Assembly (NCBI RefSeq): GCF_047495875.1
Contig: NC_092485.1
Span: 4,350,890 to 4,414,889, forward strand
DNA length: 64,000 bases
From: Pithys albifrons albifrons
Taxonomy: Eukaryota > Chordata > Aves > Passeriformes > Thamnophilidae
Direction of reading: 5' to 3'
Shown one piece after another: positions 42,816 to 59,453 of the stretch. Numbering within the stretch: position 1 is the stretch's first letter; every line of letters starts with the position of its first letter. Position numbers and translations under genes: made by a program. The notes beneath the pieces were generated by a model. It saw only the letters and a list, made by a program, of their open reading frames with translations, did no database searches and was not told the origin of the DNA.

Positions 42816-45388
42816 CCACTGCAGTCACTCATTCCTTCCACCTCTTTTCCCCATCAGAGACAACCCCAGCTTGCAAGAAGGTGCAACATCCAGCCAGAGA
42901 AATCAGAATGTGGACACTGAGTTTGAACAGGAAAAAATAAGTGGTTTCACAAGTGCTTCAGTTCAGATGCTGTAATTTATGCACAAACACACAGAGAAAA
43001 AACTCCTGAGGACTCCAGGAGTCCCTGAGCACCAACTGCCCCCAGGACACGAGAAAGTTTCACTTAAAATAAGGAACACACGAGAGCATCTGCTGCCTGG
43101 GGGAGCTGCTGCTTCTGCTTTTTCTCTTTGGAAATTTTCCTCAAAGCCATAAGCACCCAGTGCTGGACAGCATGTACTTGTTGGCAGGAAAGTAATTAAC
43201 CTTCTTCGTCATCTCCTGTTGGCCAACATGGGGAGGGCAGATGAACACCATGGTGGAAGTGTCTCCTGAACACAGAAGGACAGACAGACATCTCCTCTCA
43301 TGGGCTGAGGCTGAGGAATGAAATCCCACTGGTCTCTTTCTTGGAACAGGAAAAGATTCTGTCAGTTGGCACAAAGCAGAAGAGCTTTGTCCAGGAACTT
43401 TCAGGCTCTCAGGGTGCCACGAGGACCAGGGACACATCTTTGGGTGACATGAAGGAGCAAAATCAAAGCCAGCAAACTCTGTTTTTGAATTGCAAAAGCT
43501 TTCAGAACTTTCTGCATTTCATTGTGGTTACAGTTAACACTTGTTATTTAACTTCAACTGGCTGCCCCACGCAGCTCCTGTCTCTGTCCTAGATTTTTGG
43601 CAGCACATGACCAAAACTGGGGCTTTTGTCATGAAAGAGGCCAGTGGAGCAGCAAAAACAGGGCTGTGAGCCCCAGCTGGGCACTTACATCACCCAGGGG
43701 AGCAGGGGACGTGGCACAGCCCTGGCTTTGCAAGCTGCCACTTTCTTATCTCAGGTGGCAAGAGCCTGACTAATACCGTGTGCAGGAGGGCTCAGGATTA
43801 CTAAAGCCTGGGACACGGCGTGGCAGCTGCACCTTTGGTGCTCAAGGGTCTGGTTTCTGGGAAGGACTTATCTCCATCTCCCAGAGCCAGCACTCCTTGG
43901 GCCCCCTGGGTTGCAGCCAAAGGCAGAACACCAGCTCTGAGCAACCCTTTGAGCCTGAGGAACCAGCACATTCACCCCTCCCCATGGGGCTCCACTTTCG
44001 GTCCCTCAGCAGATGAGATCTAAGCCTGACACCCATCCAGCTGTGCTCTGGCTTTGCACAAAGGCTGGAGGAGCAGCAGCTCCAGCTGCCTCATAGTGAG
44101 AGGAGTTCAGGGGCACCCGTGGGTCTGGCACACATGGAGGGGCTGGGGGCTGCCCTGCCCCACTCTCTCAGCACTGCCAGGAGCATTTTTGGCCTCAGCA
44201 TCAGTGCAGGTGGCAAATTGGGCTCCCTCAGGGGTCACACATGAGGCTGATGGAGGGTGCTCCTGCTTTCAAAGACCAACACCATTGCTCAGTAAATGCA
44301 GGCAGGTGCTGGCAACATCAGTCTTACCTGAGTCCCTGTCTGGAGAGAGAACCCAGAGCTGCAAAGTGGAGATCCATCAGAGCTACAGGTTATACAGGAA
44401 AAGGCTTTGCTCCTCTAGGAAGCCAAACGACTCTTCAACTGTCACTTTGTGCCCTGCAAAAGCCCAGGCATCGTTTTTCTGCAGGCTTGAAGGTCTGAGT
44501 GCAGATTATTCAGGAAGAAGGATTTCACCAGGTGCCCTGACATCAGTCTGTCATCTCTCCTTAAGGCTGTGCAGCAGAGCTTGCCCTGACCCTTTCCTGA
44601 GCTCTGCAGGTTCCTGTCACAAACTCCTCTACTTTTCAACCACATGGGAAGTGGCAAGACAAGTAGGAGAACAGTGCAGGTTAATGCATCCCATAAAAAT
44701 GAAGCCTTTAATGACAGGCAACCACAGTGATTGTTGGTCAGGCCCTGTACCCAACAATTTCCACCCTGCTCCACCAGTAAGGGTCCAGCATTCCAGTGCA
44801 GAGCCTCAGGAGTCACCACCTGGCTGTGCAGGTGCAGCCCCAGGACAGTGAGGGGAGGGCAGTGCCCAGCAGCCCCAGGACTGCCCCCCACGCTGCCCAT
44901 CACCGGGTTACACACACGAGCAGTGGGTGGAAGGGATTGAACCCCGACACCCCAACCCAGCACACGCCTTGCACGATTCCTGCCGCTGCCACAGACACTG
45001 CTCAGAGCAGAGAAACCACAATGAAAGGGGCTCTGGGGCGAGCAAAGCCACAGAGCTCCCCTGCAGCCGGCGGAGAGGGTGTGCAGTGCTGCAGGCACGT
45101 TTGGGAGCACTGAGGTTCTCAGCAAGGCGTCTGGTTTCACCGAAGCTCCGTTCCCCACGTGCTCCGCAGGCAGCCGAGCCCCCGGGAGCCGAGCCCTGGC
45201 TGCCCCAGCACGGGGTTTCACAATGACTCAGGCCTGGTTCCCTGAGCAGGCAGAGCCCAGGCAGGCTGGGGAGCAGCACCCACAGGAACAGCCACTGCTC
45301 GCTCTCCCTGTCGCGCCAAATCGCCGCGTCCTGGAGCATCCAGTGGCTTCGGGGAGGATTTGAGAGCAAAATAACCCCAAGGAGGTTC

Positions 45389-45670
45389 ATCACAGAATCA
45401 CAGACTGGCTTGGGTTGGAAGAGACCCTAAAAATAATCTCTTTCCACCCCCTTGCCATGGCAGAAACACCTTCCACTAGACCAGGTTGCTCAGAGGTTTG
45501 CCCAACTTGACCTTGAACGTTTCCAGGGATGGGGCAGCACCACCTCTCCAGGCCACCCGCTCCAGTGTCTCACCACCCTCAGTCTGAAAAATTTCTTCCT
45601 TGAATCTAGTCTAAATCTACCCTACATTACATTAAAACCATTATCTCTTGTCGTCTCACAACAAGCCCTT
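45389..45670 (-). mobile_element. CR1 LINE 3'-end fragment
   Basis: 'cagactggcttgggttggaa' opens a 280-bp reversed CR1 3' end with 'catttccagggatggggcag'-like (here gtttccagggatggggcagc) and 'tctagtctaaatctacc' blocks. Confidence 0.88.
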
Positions 45671-47588
45671 CTGAAAAGTTTGTACCCATCTTTCTTACAA
45701 GCCCCTGGAAATACTGAAAGGTGCCAAAGCAGCAGCCTGAGAACAGGAGGCCACAGAGATGCACAAACCCAGGGACATTTCTGAGTACCACCCCAACCAC
45801 CAATCCATTAATTTGTGAAGGGTACAGAGGCACTGACTCACTCTTGGGACTGTTGGATGATGATGCAGAGGAAGGAAGGGAATTGAATTTGTTCCCATCC
45901 ATGCCAGCTGTTTCAATCAGTGCTGCCCTGGGCTTTGCAAGGGCAGAGGGGATGGAAATTTCAGCCCACAATGTAGGGAGGTAACCCCAGTTGGACAGGG
46001 ATGGCAGTGTAGCAGTTCAACCAAGCCAATTCTCATTTTCTGCCTTGTGACCTGTTGCCTTTCAGTTCTTGGCAGGGCCTTTCCACCATTTCATCACACC
46101 CTGAAGCAACAAAACCATCTCCTTTGCTCCAGAGCTGGAGTACAAGGTTCCTTTCCTGGCAGTAGCCCCAAGTTTACTTTTCCCTGAGCTGAAACTTTGT
46201 TTCCTGACTCTTTTGCAATGCTGAGCCCAACTTCTGTGACCAGCACATCTCACACAGCCTCTCCACAACCTGCCTCCTGCTGCTGGGTCTGCCAAAGCTG
46301 CTCTGATTTTCAGAGCACTGAGAAACAGCTTTGCCTTTCCCAGCTGGAAAAGGTGCTGCAAAAGTCTAGAGCCAGATTCCTGTGGGCCTGTTTTAACCTA
46401 ATGGGATGATTTCTGGAGAGAACCTTATTGTTAGCATAAAGCACATCTTGTTCCTTTCCTTTTACAGCCACGTTGCCATTATCCCCCATCACTACCCGTC
46501 ATTTTCCAGACAGCTCCAGACAGCCCTCAGCAGGATCCCTCCAGCCCCAGGTTTGAGCAAGACTGATGCCAACGTATCTTTTATAAATCCAGCCTTAAGA
46601 AATTTAGCTGTGCTCATCCCAAGCTTCACAGCAGGAAATCCTGACAATCCCCTGATGTGCCTGATCCTATTTCTTAGAAAAATACAACCATCACCTGATT
46701 TTGCACAGGAATTTTTGCTTTTTTAAATTGTCCAGCTTACAAGCTGCTGTACTCAGGGTATTAACCAACCCAGGGCAGAAAGGCAACCAAGTCAAAGCCT
46801 CCTTGGCCAAGAGAAGACAACAGATGGCTAATGTAATAGCTGCCATTAGATTTAGAGCAGGTCTGCAAGTACTGAGAGCCCAGGCACAGAAAAACATCCA
46901 CTCTCAGCAGTAAATAAGTACAGTAAATAGTAAATAATCCTCACAATTAGAAAACAAAGGGCACAAGTGAAACAGCAACTGAGTACTCCTCTAGTGCCAT
47001 TGCACAATGAGCCTTCCTGTCCTGCACATCCACAGGTCACAGGGTGCTTTGTCCTCCTGGGGTTGCCCAGAGTTGATCAACACGGTGGCAGCACAGCAAA
47101 CCACCTCTGGAGGAAGGAGAGATGCCAGGCTGTCAGCTCTCTGGCCTTCACCTCCATCCTGGCAAGAACAGCAGCTACTTCTCGGGTTGACAGAGTAGGA
47201 GCAGAGACCTTCATGATTCATCTCTCTGGTAGCAGCAGACACTGATCATCTACCTGGAGCAGGGCCAGACTTTTGATCAAAATTGCCTCAATAGCAAGAA
47301 AAATATATTTTTTTTCCTCAGCAGGAAGTTTGCTGCTAAAAATAAAGATGGTGGGGCAAGGAGAAAAGGGTTATTTTCCCACTAACTACTAAAAATTAAA
47401 AATGTTGTAATGAATTTTTCACAAATTCCTTCAGAGTCAGCAGCTCACACATCCCCAGGTTTCTGCATTCTGCTCCCATCACTGCTGACTCCTGCAAAGA
47501 GCCATGGCCATCATCTCCCAGAGGTCCCAAAGCACCACCTTAATCAAAGATTTTATATCCTGGCTCTCCTTGGAGTGTTTGGGGTGAT

Positions 47589-47665
47589 AGAACCATAGAA
47601 TCCCAGAATGGTTTGGGTTGGAAGGGACCTTAAAGCACAACTCGCCCCAACCCACTTGCCTTGAG
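47589..47665 (-). mobile_element. CR1 3'-end fragment
   Basis: 'accatagaatcccagaatgg' then tttgggttggaagggacctt; only about 75 bp, 5' truncated. Confidence 0.75.
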
Positions 47666-48715
47666 GTGCAACTTCATCTCCCCCAAACAAACCCAGGTTT
47701 CTTCCCGTTGTTTTTCCCATCCTTACCTGATCCTGGGAGCACACAGCCCCCAGCACTCCTCCAGCTCTCTCTGCCGTTCTCCAGCCTTTGTGTTTACAGC
47801 ACCTTATGAACAAATCTGCCCCAAAATTTTGCTTCCAAACCCAGAGCAACAAAATATCGCCACGCGTGAGTAAGCTCGTTCTCACCCGACACCCACACTG
47901 CCCCAGCTATTCCCTTTAGTATCAACAGCTTTACAGAAAACAGGCTCTGAAAGCACTGACAGAGTCTCGGTGCTGCAGTAAGGGAGATTTTTGATGGGGA
48001 GGGAGCAAAAGTGGACGGTGGAGGGGGTGACACCATGGGCACCCCTTCCTCTCCAGGAGTTGGGATGTTCAGGAGAGCTCTGGGAGCTGCAGGACCACCC
48101 TGAGAGACCTGATGGCTTTAATACCAATGCCAGAATGGGGGGGATGGATGAGGAATCAGCCCAGGGAGCAATCCCACAGCTGGATGACCACTGGTGCTCG
48201 TTCTGCTCTGCTCTTCCCTCCCCAAACACAGACAGAAAACATTTCAAGCCACAAATCTTCCCCCCGAAGTTGAGATTTGTGTCAGTGAGCACCATAATTT
48301 CCAGAACAGGATCTCAGCAATAAATGAAACCCGAACCTCAGCCCCCCCCAGACAAACTCAGGGCTCATTGCCAGGATTAGGTTTGTTTAGGAAACCTTTG
48401 TCTTTCCAAAACGTTGAAGATGCGCAAGCTCACGAGCCCTTGTGGCGGCTGCGGGGTGGAAAATCCTGCCTGTGCTTCACACCTCTGAGCACCAGACGGG
48501 TTTGTTTCCTCCCTGCTGGAGCAAAGGGCACTGTGCATTCACTGCCGGGGTGCCAGCTCATGCTTTGGAACTTGGCACATGAAGCTGCTCCTCCCAGCTT
48601 GGCTTTCACAGTGGACATTGGAGGAGGGCTGTGAAGATCCAGATCCCACCTCACAGCACCTTCCTGGATTTGACCCCCACTGCTGGACCTGCCCAGCCCA
48701 GCAGTCCCTCCACTG

Positions 48716-48985
48716 CTTAGAAGCACAGAAGGGTTTGGGGTAGAAGAGACGTTAAAGATCATCTTATTCCACCCCCCTGCATGGGCTCCTTCCACCAGCC
48801 CAGGTTGCTCCAAGACCCATCCAATCTATCCTTGGACACTTCCAGGGATGGGGCACCCACAGCTACTCTGGGTAATCTCTGCCAGGACCTCCCCACTTCC
48901 ACAGGGAAGAATTGCTTCCCAATATCTAATCTAAACCTGCTCTCTGTCAGTTTGAAGCCATTCCCCCTTGCTCTGTCACTCCACA
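48716..48985 (-). mobile_element. CR1 LINE 3'-end fragment
   Basis: Reversed CR1 end without the terminal octamers (agaagggtttggggtagaag), continuing through 'ttccagggatggggcacccac' in parts to 'gtttgaagccattccccctt'. The minus strand translates to the CR1 ORF2 end (FRLDIGKQFFPVEVGRSWQR). Confidence 0.9.
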
Positions 48986-49564
48986 CTCTTGTAAACAGAG
49001 CAGGGATGCACAGAAGAGCCGAGCAAGCCGTGGCAGGACCATCCTGCTTCTTCCCCAACACGAGCAGGAGAAGGATGAGGAGGAAGCCACTTCCTGCTCT
49101 CCAGCAGCAGGCACTGCCAGCAGCAGCAGCAGCTCCCAGCAATCCCACCCTGACACAGGGGTGGCAGTGGGGACGGGACACAGCCCCAGCTGCCGGGGCC
49201 ACGTGTGTCCCGGCACCCCCGACACCGGATGCGCAGTGTCCCCTGCCGGCACCCGGGCGCAGCACCCACGGCCACGGGTGCCACATCCCACGGCCCACAT
49301 CCCACAGCCCCAAAGCCCCACCCAGCAGGTGCTGGGGAGGAAACTCTTTGCAGCAGCCAAGACAGACACAGCCACGAGTCCTCGAGCGACTGTCTCCAAG
49401 CAAAGGGGTGATTCCACAGGGATGCTGCATCACCAGAGAATATCCTGGGGAGCTCAGCCTCTTTGGTGGAAAACCCAGCAATTTTAGGACACTGGGGGAG
49501 AGGCTACACAGCCTGGAGCACTGGGGGGTTTCTTCACAGCCACACAAGCAAGGAGGAGAGACTG

Positions 49565-50854
49565 GGTGACGCTTTACGTGTCTTTAATCCAAAGGGCTGA
49601 AGAGCAGACCAGGAGGATTAGTAGAAGCCAACAGACAAAAAATAATTAAAAAAAAAGGGATAAAAACCGGTTTTTAAAACAAATTGAAGTTCCATACAGT
49701 GTCTAAAAGATCACCTAAAAACTAAACATTGCCTTAAAAAAATCGTTTTTCCCATTCGAACACATTTAACGAAGTGAAACATTGTGACAAATAATAATAA
49801 TAATCATTCATGGACTGAAGACTTCAGAGCAGCCCTCCTGCTCCCAGCAGGAGCCACGCTGGGGGGGCAGCAGGTCCCCCAGCTCCAGCCAGGGAGGGGT
49901 CAGTGCTGCCATTCTGGCTCAAGATACAGCCCCTGTGCCACCTCCACCCCCTCCCACCCACGTGTCCCCATGAACCCTCCACGGAGCTGGGGGCTGTGGG
50001 ATCAGGCAGAGGTGGCAGGGGTACATGTTTTCCCCAGATCCCCCAGAGCAGGGGGTACGGGGGGGCACTGGCCTCCTGCTCACCCCCTGCCCACCCCTGA
50101 GGTCAGAACTGGATTCCAGGCACAGGTACAGACTGTGGTGGCCACAGCAGGGGAGCCACGAGCAGCTCCAGGCCCACAGACACGACACACACCCCACGCA
50201 CAGACAGAGCACACGGACGGCGCTGCCGCCGGGCAGAGCCCCGGCTTCCAGGGCAGGGAGAGGTGAGGGGCTGGGTTTGGCTACTGTGCTTTAAAAGCAC
50301 CAGTTTCCTGGCCAGTGAAGCAGCATGGTGGCCACAGAGACCCCCCAAGCCAGCCCTGCCACATACAGCAGGACAGGGGGGAAGGCAGCTCTCCTTCCCT
50401 GTCCCCCCAACCCACTCCCAAGCCTGGAGCCCATCTCTAGCCAGCACCCACACAGGGAACACGCTGCCTGGCTTTCAGCTCTACAGTAGTTTTTAAAAAA
50501 TATTTATACGTTATATGCCCTAAAAAGGTCACCACAGGAGTTTCCATGTCTTTGGAAGGAAGGAAAAAGGAAATATAAATCAAAACTGTTTCACAAAGAA
50601 AAATAAAAATTCAATTATTGGCGGCGTTCACCTACAGGACAAAATCCTCAGCTGCAGGTGTGGATCTGGTGGGGATCTCACCACCTGCTCCAGGAAGGTC
50701 AGAAACACAGGTGAGTAGCTAAAAATAACTAGTCTGGTATAAATGTCTGAATTCCATGCGCTTGATATAACAGTCTGTTTTGTCTTTTTTTTTTCTTAAA
50801 AAAAATATATATATAGTTATTGCTTTCTCAAAGGCCAGCGGGCACAGGGCACCC
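49565..50854 (-). other. MAPKAPK2: MAPKAPK2 3' UTR (probable)
   Basis: About 1.3 kb after the stop. ATTAAA on the minus strand (49583-49588) is followed by the G/T-rich 'cttgcttgtgtggctgtg', a good poly(A) site. AT-rich blocks near 49625-49800 and 50490-50830 flank a GC-rich middle. Confidence 0.55.
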
Positions 50855-55597
<4,743 letters not shown>

Positions 55598-58500
55598 CTG
55601 TGGGAGAAGCGAGACCCCATGAGCCCTGAGCCCCTCCAAGAGCCAGGCCATGACCCCCTGCTGGCACAGTGCCCACTAGAGAAGGCTCAGGGGCAAAGGT
55701 TGAGCGTGAGTGCTCCCTTGGAGGCGCAGTGAGACACTCTGATAATGCCTCCATCCCCACCTAGTGGGAAGAGCGAGAAGCCATTTGCTCTCAGAACCTT
55801 CCTGCCCTTCCTTTCAAGGCTGGTCAAAGTTTATCCTGCCTGTCTGTCACCTCTCTGCCTCCCCAGTGCCCAACCAGCAAGACCTACTGCATTCACAAGC
55901 CAAATTCTGGACCCTGATACCCTCACCCTGCACCCCTGGGTGACACCAGCCACTCTCACTCCCTGCTTTGCTCACCCCCTGTCACTTCCCATCCATGAGC
56001 CTTCTGATCCGTGGGTCCAGCAGGACCCTCCTGCCCTTACATGTGGGCTGACCACAAAAGTTCCCTCACCACAACTTCAGAGGCCACCAGCCCCTGGCCG
56101 CCTGTGCCTGGGGAGGGGACAAAGCAAACAGCCAGATGTTCCCTAGCCTCTGCCCTTCCCAAAGACAACTCACAGATCCCAGGTGCAGAAAGGATTTGCT
56201 CGTCTGCCACGGACTATTAATTACCCTGTTTGTCAGGATAAACAACCAGCCTTAATTATTATGCTCCTAAATATAGAGCACCAAACGTGTCTATCTTGAG
56301 TGGAGTTCATTTTCCTTCCTGTCTCTGGCAGCTCTCAGGGCTGGGCTCAGTGAGACACCCTCTGGAGCAGGTCTGCACCCTGGAGCAGGGGGATGTGGAA
56401 AGACACCTCCACCCTCTGTGTTCATCAGCAGGAAACAGCAGGTTTGGTCATTTTACCAAGACTTAGACAGAAAAGCACTTCTGACCCCTGTGACCAGTCC
56501 TGGACAAGCTCCAGGAGCGCAGGAGCATCAGCCCTGGGATGCTTCACTGGGTTGGCAGGACCCAGAGTGGTGCCCAGCACAGGGGGGGATTTCACAGGAA
56601 CGAGGTTAATGCTCAGTGTAGCCCCAAAACCCACACACTGCCTGTTTATAGGTAAACCTCTCACTGATGGTGCTCACACAACCCTGGCAGGGTAACAGCG
56701 ATTTGCATTCCTGCCTGGAACAGTGACTGTCCTTTGCCACAGGGAAAGGCAAAACAGGATGTGCCCTTCAGCCACCCACCTGTAACCCCATCCATCCAGG
56801 GGTTTGGTCACACCTCTCCCACCCCCTCGGCTCTCCTGCTTCCTGAGGTGGAGGAAACCCATGCCAGTGGAAACCTGTGATGGTACCTGGGGTGTACGGT
56901 GGCTTCTGGCCCCAAACCATCTGGAAGCTCTGCAAGGACCAAAGTGGCCAAGCCAACCTTTGCACAACTGCTTGACATCACTTGCACCAACAGCCTCAGG
57001 ATGAAAGGGAGACAGAGCAGGAGGCTGGATGGCCCCTCCTTGCTCCTCTACTGCTTAATTACCCTAAAAACTGGATCCTGTGGAAGCCAAAACCATAATA
57101 AATGTAGCATCAGCCCCCCAAGGAGCCATGCAAGGGGCATGCAGAAAAGCTTGGCTATTTGCAGCCCTGCTGCAAAGATCCTGGCCTGGGGAGCCAGGAA
57201 GCTGAAAAGAAAAAAACCCAATTTGTAATTACGTGCTGGGAAAATGGAACAGCAGGAAGCAGCTAGTTAACATCATCTGCACAAGACAAACAGGAGAGGT
57301 ACAGCAAAATACATCCCATTTCTAGAGGTCACTCAGAGCACTTTTAAAGGAGATTAATTATCTTTTTAATGAAGTGGGAGGCAGCAGGCTCCATTACCTG
57401 TACCAGCACAGCCTTGGTGGTTGTTTTTGTACTCGGGCACCCTCCGGGAGCCAACAGCTGTCCCGGTGCTCTCGGAACACACAGCTCTGACCCAGCTGCT
57501 CCCTCCACCCCCTGCCAGCCAGGGATGGAGAGGTGATGGAAAGGCTTCGAGAGGAGCAGATTAAGCCTCATTAAGGGCATGATTTGGTTAATTTAGGAAA
57601 TGTTCCCAGTGGTAGATGACGGTGGCGTGATGCAGAGCTGAAGGCCAGATGCACTGAGGCTGCGTGGGGAAGGCCATCACCAATGCAGGAAGGACATGAT
57701 GATGTCCAAGCCATGGCAGAACCAGCCCACAGGCCCAGCATCACCTGCTGTCCCCCCCAACATCCTGCCCTCAGCACAGGTACCAGCTCTCTGTGCCCTG
57801 GGCAGCTGGGAATGTGCCAAGCATGATACAGGGGTGGGACAGCACCACCTCATCCTGGTCCAGGCAGGGCAAGAGCTGTGCTCCCACCAGTTTCTACTCT
57901 TTATTTGGGAGCCAGAAGCTCCCACAGCTGACAACTTTCTCTCCCATTCCTTGGCTGCAGCCACCAGTGAAACCACTGGGTTGTGACATCCCAGCATTGC
58001 TCCGGTCACAGGAACTTCACATCAGACGTATCTGGGGGGGTGTGGTGACACTGCCCTCGTCCCTAAATTAGCTCTGGTATCCAGGGCAGCCTCTGGCCAC
58101 AGCAAGATTTATATTTCTTGGCTTGCAACAAGGAGGCTGGGATGGGAAAAGCACCTCGTGTTTTCCCTGAGGTTCAGCAAGGGCCAACTGCCCCCATCCT
58201 ACCCCAGCAGATTTTGCAACCTCAGAAATCTGGAGAACAACCAGGGTTAACCCTTAGCAAAGCAGCAAGGACAGCAGATGGGACAAGCTGCTGGAAATCC
58301 CCCAAAACTCACAGCTGCTCTTGGTTCAGCTTTTCCATCTCTTATCTCCTGTTCCTCTTCCAAGGGAGGGCTCTGTGGAGATCAAACTCTTCATTATTTC
58401 AGACAGAAAATGCTGCCCTACCTGCCCGCTCTGGCTGGAGCAGAGGCTCTGGCAGCTGAGCTGGGCAGTAACCAGATCCTGAGTTACACAAGTGTCCCTG

Positions 58501-59204
58501 GACAGGGCACAAGGGCAGAGCTGCAGAGGAGGCTCCACCACCTCGGAGCAAACCCAGGCAGGTTCATACATAGAGGAGTTTCATCCCTTTCCCTTTCCAG
58601 CTGTTACGTGCTTTTGGTGTTACATTTGTAGCCAGTGCACATCTCCAGCCATCAGCTCATCAGCAGAGCATCCCGGTGTCCCTTCAACATGGCATAGGAC
58701 AGGGGACAACCAGGAAAGCTGTGACAACCCAGAGCTCTGCCCCATCCCATTTCTGCTTCCCACAGGGCACCTCCCTGCAGGAAAGGAGGGAGAGCAGGGA
58801 AAGGGGCACTCCACCCTCCTGGCAATTAGGGAGGAAATTCAGTTTTCAGCCACATTCCAGTTCCCCTGGAAGCAGCTTGACACCTTCGAGATTTCAGCAG
58901 ACGGCGTTTGCTGCCATCCTGTGCCTTGGCTCAGCCCAGTTCCCCCAGGAGCCATTCCATGCTGTGAGAAAAATTAGTTCTGTGCAAAGCTAAACACACT
59001 CATTAGCTTCATTAAAACCCTCAAGGTCCAAAACTGGTCCCATCAGGGATGGCACAGCCCAGCCCCTACGTGCTCAGGACCCCAACAGCAGCAAAGGCTC
59101 CTCAAGGGAGCAGCTCTGGGCTTGTCACTACCTTTGAAAGACAAACCCTGGGGGCAACTCCTGAAAACCAAACAGCTCATTGGGATGTCTGCAGGGGGAC
59201 AGCA

Positions 59205-59270
59205 CCCTGGAAGCCAAAGCCAAAGACAAAGACAAACCCAAACACAAACTCAAAGACAAACACAGGCTCC
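59205..59270. repeat. Imperfect CAAAGA/CAAACA hexamer repeat
   Basis: gaagccaaagccaaagacaa and the following bases form a degenerate purine-rich hexamer array of about 11 units. Confidence 0.75.
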
Positions 59271-59408
59271 AGCCCATTCCTGCAGGCACTAAAAATGAGC
59301 TTCAGCTCAAAAGGAGGGCTGGGGGCTTTGTTCCATTCACTTGGCAGCACATGGAGCTGAATTTCCCCTCCATCACCTCCCAGCAAGCCCAGCAAAGGTG
59401 GGTGGGCA

Positions 59409-59453
59409 CAAGGAAGGAAGGAAGGAGGAAGGAAGGAAGGAAGGAAGGAAGGC
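59409..59453. repeat. (GGAA)n microsatellite
   Basis: ggaaggaaggaaggaggaag and further GGAA units, about 11 in all with one interruption. Confidence 0.92.

Larger units (their letters stand above)
39476..49560. other. IL10-MAPKAPK2 convergent intergenic region
   Basis: About 10 kb with no exon I can support. Several short CR1 ends are listed separately. A GC-rich, CpG-containing stretch lies at 45060-45350, and another at 49150-49280. Long open frames on both strands at 48759-49569 are due to the GC-rich block and a CR1 fragment. Confidence 0.45.

Noticed and set aside
48759..49569. Two overlapping 262-codon frames on opposite strands
   Set aside because: They cover a CR1 fragment and a GC-rich block. 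Long frames on both strands at once are typical of GC-rich noncoding DNA.
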